From Chloroflexota bacterium (GTDB taxonomy: Bacteria > Chloroflexota > UBA11872), in the NCBI GenBank assembly GCA_028875175.1, contig JAPPFO010000290.1:1-9907 (forward strand): a stretch of DNA of 9,907 nucleotides. The letters run 5' to 3'. Position numbers and translations under genes: made by a program. The notes beneath the pieces were generated by a model. It had not been told where the DNA came from and did not search any database. It worked only from the letters and a program-made list of their open reading frames with translations. Shown piece after piece: positions 5,298 to 9,907 of the stretch (position 1 is its first letter; each line of letters begins with the position of its first letter).

Positions 5298-6800
5298 TCA
5301 CCTTCCTTCCGCGTCCAGCGCGGTCAGCAATCCGTCCAGTGTCTCCGCCTCCGCGACCAGCCGCCCCAGCTGGTCCACGTCCGGACCGGCAACGTCGTCG
5401 AATCGCAGTGTCACGTCATATCCGTTTCGACGAAACACCACCCGGTCCCATTCCACCGCGCTGATGTCATCGCCAAACCGCCGCAGCACGTCCCCGCGCA
5501 CCGCCGCCCGTGTCCCTGTGGGCGGCGCCGTGAGCGCTCGCTCGATGTCGGCATCGCTCACGATCCGCCGCATGCGTCCTTCGTCCACCAGCATGTCGTA
5601 GATGCACCATTCCGGATCCAATACGTGGTACCCCAGGTCCACCCGCCGCGCGTCCTCGTCCTTCCATTCGGGCCCAAAGTCCTCCCGCATTTCGGCGATC
5701 AGGCGCTCCTTCGCCACCCAGTCCACCCGATCCGCTGCCAACGACCGGTCTCGTCCCAGGTCGTCCAGCACTGCCGCCCACTCATCCAGCACCCACGTCG
5801 TCTCCGTGTCCCGCCCCCGGTAGCGCTGCGCCGCCTCGCAGTACCACCCCTGCACGTCCAGCGCCGAAACCGGTCCGCCCCGCTCCAGGTCCACGACACT
5901 GCCGCAATCCAGGTCGTGCGACACCTGGCGTACCGCCCGCACGGGATCAGTCAGCCGCTCCGACGGACGCCAACCCTCCATCGCCAGGTCCAGCGTCAGC
6001 GCCATGGTCCCCACCTTCATCGCCGTGGCCCATTCGCTGCGGTTCGCGTCGCCCGCGATCACGTGCAGCCTCCGGTATTTTCCAGCGTCCGCGTGCGGCT
6101 CGTCCCGCGTGTTGAAGATCGGACGCCGCGCCGTCGTGTTGATCCCGGTCACTTCCTCGAAGAAATCCGCCCGCTGCGACATCTGCAGCTGCAACGGAAC
6201 CCCGCCCTCGATCCCAACCCGACCCGCCCCCGCGAACACCTGCCGCGTCGCCAGGAACGGCACCGTCACCCGGATCAAATCGTCCGTCGGAATCCTCCGC
6301 GACGTCAGGTAGTTCTCGTGGCAGCCATAGCTGCGGCCGTGATAGTCCGTGTTGTTCTTCAGCAGCCGGATCTGCCCGTAACCCAGCATCGCGTTCCGCG
6401 CCGACTCGGCCGCGAACATCACCCGCTCGCCCGCCTTGTCCTGCGCCACCAGGTCCTTCAGCGTCAGGCACACGTCCGTGCAGTACTCCGGATGATTGTG
6501 GTCGTTGTATAGCCGCGCCCCGTTGAGCAGCACCGTGTTCGACAGCAACTCGTCGCGCGACATCCGGCTGCTGCGGTCCGTCGAGCCCGTCAGATCGTGC
6601 GGATCCCGCTCCAGCCGATCCGCCCGGCCTCCCCGCAAATCCCGGTACGGGTCCTCGCCCACGTAATCCCAGCCGCGAAACGCGCCCGCCACCGGCGCCG
6701 CCCGGATCAGTCGAGCAGCCTCGTAGGCGAAATCAGGTTCGCCCGCAAAGCCCTCGCAGTTGAGCCCGTATTCGGTCTCGATGCCCGCGGGACGGTTCAT
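5298..6800 (-). CDS. dop: Pup deamidase/depupylase Dop
   Basis: A 500-residue Dop/PafA-family enzyme of the usual Dop length. It converts the C-terminal Gln of Pup to Glu and removes Pup from conjugates. Motifs in order are GIETEYG (6-12, metal/ATP glutamates), the Dop-specific insertion around GWDYVGEDPYRDLRGG (43-58), NGARLYNDHNHPEY (93-106, with the key Asp100), KNNTDYHGRSYGCHENY (148-164), NTRDEPHADAGKYRRLHVI (230-248) and the C-terminal RGDVLRRFGDDI (435-446). Absence of this insertion from the other paralogue, plus KAGERVM (122-128), makes the Dop assignment firm. It starts at ATG 6800, 46 bases after the cyclodeaminase-like gene, with only a weak GAGCGG upstream. It is followed by pup and pafA, with no prcBA proteasome genes between them. 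Confidence 0.92.
   Translation of the reverse strand: MNRPAGIETEYGLNCEGFAGEPDFAYEAARLIRAAPVAGAFRGWDYVGEDPYRDLRGGRADRLERDPHDLTGSTDRSSRMSRDELLSNTVLLNGARLYNDHNHPEYCTDVCLTLKDLVAQDKAGERVMFAAESARNAMLGYGQIRLLKNNTDYHGRSYGCHENYLTSRRIPTDDLIRVTVPFLATRQVFAGAGRVGIEGGVPLQLQMSQRADFFEEVTGINTTARRPIFNTRDEPHADAGKYRRLHVIAGDANRSEWATAMKVGTMALTLDLAMEGWRPSERLTDPVRAVRQVSHDLDCGSVVDLERGGPVSALDVQGWYCEAAQRYRGRDTETTWVLDEWAAVLDDLGRDRSLAADRVDWVAKERLIAEMREDFGPEWKDEDARRVDLGYHVLDPEWCIYDMLVDEGRMRRIVSDADIERALTAPPTGTRAAVRGDVLRRFGDDISAVEWDRVVFRRNGYDVTLRFDDVAGPDVDQLGRLVAEAETLDGLLTALDAEGR
5301..5308 (-). promoter_or_regulatory. Shine-Dalgarno of pup inside the end of dop
   Basis: AAGGAAGG forms the last coding bases of dop, directly before its TGA, with 8 bases to the pup ATG. 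This fixes the pup start and implies that pup is translated from the dop transcript, possibly with re-initiation after dop. Confidence 0.7.
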
Positions 6801-6846
6801 GCGCCGCTCGTGGCGGGGAGTGACTCAATACTAGCGCCGGCGGCGC

Positions 6847-7797
6847 CTACGGAACCTGCGTGCCCCGCCCCGCAGCCTCCGCCCGTTCCACCACGGCCTG
6901 CGCCATCGCGATATCCCACAGCGCGATCCCCTGCGAGGCGAACAGCGTGATCTCATCGTCCGCCGTGCGACCCGGCACCCGCCCGGCCACGACCTGGCCG
7001 AGCTCGATCACCTGCCCCCACTGCAACACGCCGGCCCGCTCCGCTGCCATCAAATCCCCGCCCTCCACGTGCGCCCCGTCCAGGTCGTCCACGAACACCC
7101 GATCCACACGCGCCACCGCAGCCGCGTCCACTTCGCCATGCACCGGGTTGTTACTCCCCATCGCCACCACGTGCATCCCGGGTTCCAGATCGTCCGCCAG
7201 CAGCACCGGTCCCGCGGCGGTCGTCGCCGTCACCACGATGTCCGCCCCCCGCACGGCCTCCGCCGCTGACGTACAGGAAACAAGCTCCGCGTCAACCCGC
7301 TCGCGCATCGTCTTGACATAATTCTCCACATTCACCGGATTCCTCGAATACACCCGCACTTCCGCCAGCTCATGCACGCCGTTCAACGCCTCCAGCTGCG
7401 TCCGCGCCTGCCGCCCGCTCCCAATCAGCCCAACCACCCGGCTGCCCGACTTCGCCAGGTACTTGCTCGAAATCCCGCTCGCCGCCCCTGTCCGCAATTC
7501 ACCCAGCCGCCCGGCTTCGATCACCGCCCGAAGCGATCCGCTCGCCACATCGAACAGCACCACCACAAACCGGGCGCCGCCGCCAAACGACCCGTAGATC
7601 TTCGCGCCTGCCGCGCCCAACTCCTGGTCGGCTCCGCCCATCACATTCAGCGACCCGGCCGGAACCGTCGCCCGACGTCGCCCAACATTCCCCGCCACCC
7701 CCCGGCCCTGCCGGTCGAACGCCCCCTCAACCGCCGCCAGCGCCAGCTCCATATCCCCCAGAGCATCCACATCCGCTTCAGTCAAATACAGGGGCAT
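6847..7797 (-). CDS. Ornithine cyclodeaminase / mu-crystallin family enzyme
   Basis: A 316-residue NAD(P)-binding protein. The opening PLYLTEADVDAL matches the family's typical N-terminus. Family landmarks are AKIYGS (65-70, with the substrate-binding Lys66), the ELRTGAASG stretch (Arg102) and the dinucleotide loop LIGSGRQAR (124-132). DDLDGA (237-242) probably carries the catalytic Asp. The family includes ornithine cyclodeaminase, alanine dehydrogenase, ketimine reductases and opine-type enzymes, so the substrate is unknown. A GTG at 7824 would add nine residues, but the ATG at 7797 has GGAG 5 bases upstream and fits the family start. It is followed 46 bases later by dop on the same strand and may share its transcript. 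No strong promoter could be placed in the 136 bases before it. Confidence 0.88.
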   Translation of the reverse strand: MPLYLTEADVDALGDMELALAAVEGAFDRQGRGVAGNVGRRRATVPAGSLNVMGGADQELGAAGAKIYGSFGGGARFVVVLFDVASGSLRAVIEAGRLGELRTGAASGISSKYLAKSGSRVVGLIGSGRQARTQLEALNGVHELAEVRVYSRNPVNVENYVKTMRERVDAELVSCTSAAEAVRGADIVVTATTAAGPVLLADDLEPGMHVVAMGSNNPVHGEVDAAAVARVDRVFVDDLDGAHVEGGDLMAAERAGVLQWGQVIELGQVVAGRVPGRTADDEITLFASQGIALWDIAMAQAVVERAEAAGRGTQVP

Positions 7798-7933
7798 CAC
7801 ATCTCCAAGTCTGGGCAGTGCCACGAACTTCCGCCGATTCTAGGAACCCGCGTCCTCCGTCGTTTTGCGTAGCTAGGAATGCAACCTGACGGCATCACAC
7901 TCAGGGGTCTTTGTCGCAGCCCTGCCTCTAAAT

Positions 7934-8338
7934 TCACCAAATCGTCTGGATCTGTCGTGAAGCGGTTAGGGTCCCATCCCGGGTAAGCACCGGTGCCTCC
8001 AGCGTCAGCGACTCGGCAGCAATGAGTCGGTCGTGCATTTCCGAAATCTCCTGGCAGAACTCCAGGCGCTCCAGCTGGGCTCGTCCCAGGTCCGCCACCT
8101 CTATGCCGCCGACGGCATCCAGTCTCGCCAGGAGTTCGGCGGGTGCGATGGGTTGCCCCAACTTCACCGAAAGAAAATAGAACTCGGCCACCACAATTGC
8201 AGGGACCACAATGGTCGCGTTACCGGTCCCGGCCAGCCTGAACACGGCGGTTGCCGCTGCGCTGAGTCGCTCGGGTGACTTCAGGAACCACCACAATGCG
8301 TGCGTGTCGGCCACGAAGCGAACCTGCCCGTTCCTCAC
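7934..8338 (-). CDS. vapC: VapC-type PIN-domain toxin (ribonuclease)
   Basis: A 134-residue PIN domain. The four acidic positions of the metal site are present: Asp11 in VADTHALWW, Glu52 in VAEFYF, Asp103 in EMHDRLIAAES and Asp121 in LTRDGTL. VapC toxins cut RNA, usually tRNA or rRNA, and are held inactive by the cognate antitoxin. The start is a GTG 7 bases after the antitoxin stop; it yields RFVADTH, close to the common N-terminus of the family. A second in-frame GTG at 8314 is less likely. The order antitoxin then toxin, with a short gap and a palindrome upstream of both, is typical. No frameshift or lost key residue is seen, so the toxin looks intact. Confidence 0.9.
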   Translation of the reverse strand: MRNGQVRFVADTHALWWFLKSPERLSAAATAVFRLAGTGNATIVVPAIVVAEFYFLSVKLGQPIAPAELLARLDAVGGIEVADLGRAQLERLEFCQEISEMHDRLIAAESLTLEAPVLTRDGTLTASRQIQTIW

Positions 8339-8345
8339 AGGTCCG

Positions 8346-8606
8346 CTACGACTCGTCAGGCTCCGCGGCTCCGGTCCGCCACATTGCCTTGACCTCGAGG
8401 AAGTCTTCGTAGGTCGCGTCGGGCAAGTCGGTCATCGTGCCCCGCAGCGATTCGAGCGACGGCTTGTCGTCTGAAGCGGTTGAAATGCCCGTCAGCCTCC
8501 CGCACGGTTTTCCTCGCCGAGTGATGGTGACTTCGTCCCCTTCCTCAAGGTCGCGGAGTATTTCGCTAATCCGAGTCTTGAACTCGCGAACGCCATATGT
8601 GGTCAA
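8346..8606 (-). CDS. Phd/YefM-type antitoxin of the VapC-like toxin
   Basis: An 86-residue protein. The N-terminal half, TTYGVREFKTRISEILRDLE (2-21) then GDEVTITRRGKPCGRL (23-38), is the Phd/YefM DNA-binding fold, in which an ITRRGKPxARL-type strand is diagnostic. The C-terminal part (about 50-86, with YEDFLEVKAMW) is the probable toxin-wrapping tail. It should neutralise the PIN toxin encoded next and repress their shared promoter. The start is TTG, 5 bases after a GCGAG on the leader; an ATG close by is out of frame. The fold is of the Phd family rather than the AbrB or ribbon-helix-helix types also used by vapB genes, so the name vapB is avoided. Confidence 0.88.
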   Translation of the reverse strand: MTTYGVREFKTRISEILRDLEEGDEVTITRRGKPCGRLTGISTASDDKPSLESLRGTMTDLPDATYEDFLEVKAMWRTGAAEPDES

Positions 8607-8637
8607 TTCGTCTCGCCCTTGTGTCTATTAGGCATTC

Positions 8638-8655
8638 ATGATGTGGCCACATCAT
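8638..8655. promoter_or_regulatory. Operator palindrome of the toxin-antitoxin operon
   Basis: ATGATGTGGCCACATCAT is a perfect 18-bp palindrome, 32 bases upstream of the antitoxin start. On the minus strand TATGAT (8656-8651) is a good -10 box that overlaps it by five bases, so bound antitoxin would block RNA polymerase. No convincing -35 is found at the right distance. This matches the autoregulation seen in toxin-antitoxin operons; binding is inferred. Confidence 0.65.
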
Positions 8656-8759
8656 ACCGCCAGGAGCCCACCAAGTAGGGCTTGATGGCAGGGAAAGGTA
8701 CGTTGCACCTTTGTTCCAGCGGGTTCTTCCGCTCCGCCATCTATTCGCCCCGAAGGCTG

Positions 8760-8786
8760 GGAACGAATCCGCCCTATCCCGCGTAT
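8760..8786 (+). promoter_or_regulatory. ECF-type promoter for the sigma-factor gene
   Basis: GGAAC (8760-8764), a 17-base spacer and CGTAT (8782-8786) resemble ECF-sigma promoters, whose -35 is commonly GGAAC and whose -10 begins CGT. Transcription would start roughly 40 bases before the sigma ATG. Placement upstream of an ECF sigma gene suggests positive autoregulation, a common arrangement for this class. Confidence 0.45.
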
Positions 8787-8831
8787 TCATCCATGTAACC
8801 CCTTCATCCGAATCCGAACACGAGGCGGCCA

Positions 8832-9623
8832 ATGACCCAATCCCAGGCACTCCGGCGGTCCCCGGATGGCGATCCCGAGGCATTCATCCGTCTGGTGGAT
8901 CGGTACCAGGCCATGCTCTTCCGCACCGCATCCCTGATGACCGGAAGCCAATCCCTGGCCGAAGTCCAGGTCCGCGGAACTCTGCGTGCGGCTTGGAACG
9001 GCCTCCAGACCCCCGGGCTGGGCGCCCCCGTCAAACCGTGGCTCATGCGCATCCTCGTGCGCCAGGAGTCCAATCGGATCCCTCGCGCAACCCCGTCGGC
9101 GCACCCGTCCCATCACCCGCGGCTCCGGCATCTCCCGCCTCCCCTTGAGCCCGGTGAGTCTGATCCTCAGCGTCACCAGGTTCGGCGAGCCTTCGGCGCG
9201 CTCGGTCTGGCTGACCGTCATGCCCTGATCCTGTGCTACTTCGTCGACCTCTCCGACGACCAGCTGGCCGTCGTCCTCGATCTCCCAGGGGATGCCGCTG
9301 AGCCTGTAAGGCACAGGGCGCTTGGTCGGTTGCGCAATCGCCTCCAGGCCATCGGCGAAGAAACGGTCGACAGGGCGGGCCCCTTTGCCTCCGACCAGGA
9401 ACTGATAGCCGCGCTCCGCGACTACTTTCATGCCGCCACGGCCGGGCTGGCCGTTCCTGCCGACCTATGGGACGCCCTTGAGTCTCGGGCCCCCAATCCA
9501 TCGCGCGTTTCCGGCATTCGACGCCGGTTCCTCGCTGCCGCTCAGCGCTTCTGGACGCCCCTGGCGGCCACCGGTGGCGCCGCCGCGCTTGCCTCGGCCA
9601 TCGTCTGCGCGGCCACGGCCTGA
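8832..9623 (+). CDS. ECF RNA polymerase sigma factor with C-terminal membrane-like extension
   Basis: 263 residues. Region 2 spans about 13-82 (GDPEAFIRLVDRYQAMLFRT, then AEVQVRGTLRAAWNGL and PWLMRILVRQESNR), and region 4 about 116-172, with its helix-turn-helix in LADRHALILCYFVDLSDDQL and the following VRHRALGRLRNRL. A His/Pro-rich linker joins them. Region 2 is divergent: the usual DxxQ pair (AEDVVQE-like) reads AEVQVRGT. Beyond region 4 lies a roughly 90-residue tail with an amphipathic segment (187-217), a basic patch (GIRRRFLAAAQRF, 229-240) and a final Ala-rich hydrophobic helix (243-263), which could tether the factor to the membrane. GAGG stands 6 bases before the ATG. No anti-sigma gene is adjacent. 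The same frame stays open and proline-rich after the TGA, so the tail may be truncated. Confidence 0.8.
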   Translation: MTQSQALRRSPDGDPEAFIRLVDRYQAMLFRTASLMTGSQSLAEVQVRGTLRAAWNGLQTPGLGAPVKPWLMRILVRQESNRIPRATPSAHPSHHPRLRHLPPPLEPGESDPQRHQVRRAFGALGLADRHALILCYFVDLSDDQLAVVLDLPGDAAEPVRHRALGRLRNRLQAIGEETVDRAGPFASDQELIAALRDYFHAATAGLAVPADLWDALESRAPNPSRVSGIRRRFLAAAQRFWTPLAATGGAAALASAIVCAATA

Positions 9624-9642
9624 AACCCCGCCAACCCACCAT

Positions 9643-9690
9643 CGCCCGCGGCGCCCCGGTCCCCTCCCGAGGCCGGCCTCGCCGCGGGCG
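9643..9690. terminator. GC-rich hairpin after the sigma gene (possible terminator)
   Basis: CGCCCGCGGCG (9643-9653) and CGCCGCGGGCG (9680-9690) pair perfectly over 11 bp. The 26-base interval contains most of a further perfect palindrome, GAGGCCGGCCTC (9669-9680). It starts 20 bases after the sigma stop. There is no T-tract, and in such GC-rich DNA some stems arise by chance. Confidence 0.35.
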
Positions 9691-9757
9691 CTCCCCGCGC
9701 CATCGCGCGCCATCCAATTGCCACGTCCACGCCGTCCCCTGATCATGCGCCCTTGGC

Positions 9758-9907
9758 ATGGCCCTTCTCGCGCTCCACATCGTCTTCAATGTCGGCTTCG
9801 CGCTCAGCACGCGCGTAGCCCAATTCCGGCGTTACGACTATTTCCTCGTAGCAGCCGTCAACTACACCCTGGCCGCCGTGCTGGCGTCGCTCTGGGCGTT
9901 CCTGCGC
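9758..9907 (+). CDS. DMT/EamA-like membrane transporter, N-terminal fragment (runs off the window)
   Basis: Fifty codons are open to the window edge. The peptide starts MALLALHIVFNVGFALSTRV, a first hydrophobic helix, followed by the short basic loop AQFRRYDYF and a second helix, VAAVNYTLAAVLASLWAFL. Two closely spaced helices beginning at residue 1, with an AVNY at the start of the second, resemble the drug/metabolite-transporter superfamily, whose members export or import small metabolites with ten helices. The fragment is too short to name a substrate. The ATG at 9758 is the first start after a TGA at 9740-9742, but no clear Shine-Dalgarno precedes it. It follows the sigma gene by 134 bases. 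Confidence 0.6.
   Translation, partial: MALLALHIVFNVGFALSTRVAQFRRYDYFLVAAVNYTLAAVLASLWAFLR

Noticed and set aside
9043..9810. Long minus-strand open frames opposite the sigma gene
   Set aside because: Composition is Arg/Gly/Trp-rich and without motifs, while the plus strand carries clear sigma regions 2 and 4.
1..9907. tRNA, rRNA, CRISPR arrays, insertion sequences, attachment sites
   Set aside because: No cloverleaf, regularly spaced repeats, transposase or terminal inverted repeats were seen on either strand.

Overview
The window is high-GC bacterial chromosome with tightly packed genes, mostly on the minus strand. The gene mix (a pupylation locus with no proteasome genes beside it, MarR and FabZ homologues, dehydrogenases, a beta-propeller glycosidase-like protein, a vapBC module and an ECF sigma factor) suggests an uncultured high-GC lineage that has the Pup system. 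Chloroflexota or an actinobacterial relative are possible, but the sequence alone does not settle this and there is no rRNA or tRNA.

Layout: 1-1089 (minus) holds the start of a HAD phosphatase, overlapped by 4 bases (GTGA) with an upstream D-2-hydroxyacid dehydrogenase. 1184-2376 is a divergent pair: a FabZ-type dehydratase (minus) and a MarR regulator (plus). They share a control region with back-to-back promoters, a 28-bp near-perfect operator palindrome and two further palindromes whose centres are 20 bp apart. The MarR frame has no ATG, GTG or TTG ahead of its DNA-binding domain. Three hairpins lie between marR and the next convergent gene. 2558-3514 (minus) is a five-bladed beta-propeller protein.

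3616-7797 (minus) is the main locus: an ornithine-cyclodeaminase/mu-crystallin family enzyme, then dop, a 56-codon gene whose product ends in Gly-Gly-Gln, and pafA, with gaps of 46, 5 and 9 bases. Position, size and the GGQ end identify the small gene as the Pup modifier, but it lacks the C-terminal half typical of actinobacterial Pup. Dop would deamidate the final Gln to Glu and PafA would then ligate it to lysines on target proteins. Proteasome genes (prcA, prcB, mpa/arc) are absent from the window.

7934-8606 (minus) is a Phd/YefM-type antitoxin and PIN toxin pair, with an 18-bp perfect palindrome overlapping its probable -10 box. 8832-9623 (plus) is an ECF sigma factor with a C-terminal extension ending in a membrane-like helix, preceded by an ECF-style GGAAC-N17-CGTAT promoter. 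The plus-strand frame that runs off the end starts a DMT/EamA-like membrane protein.
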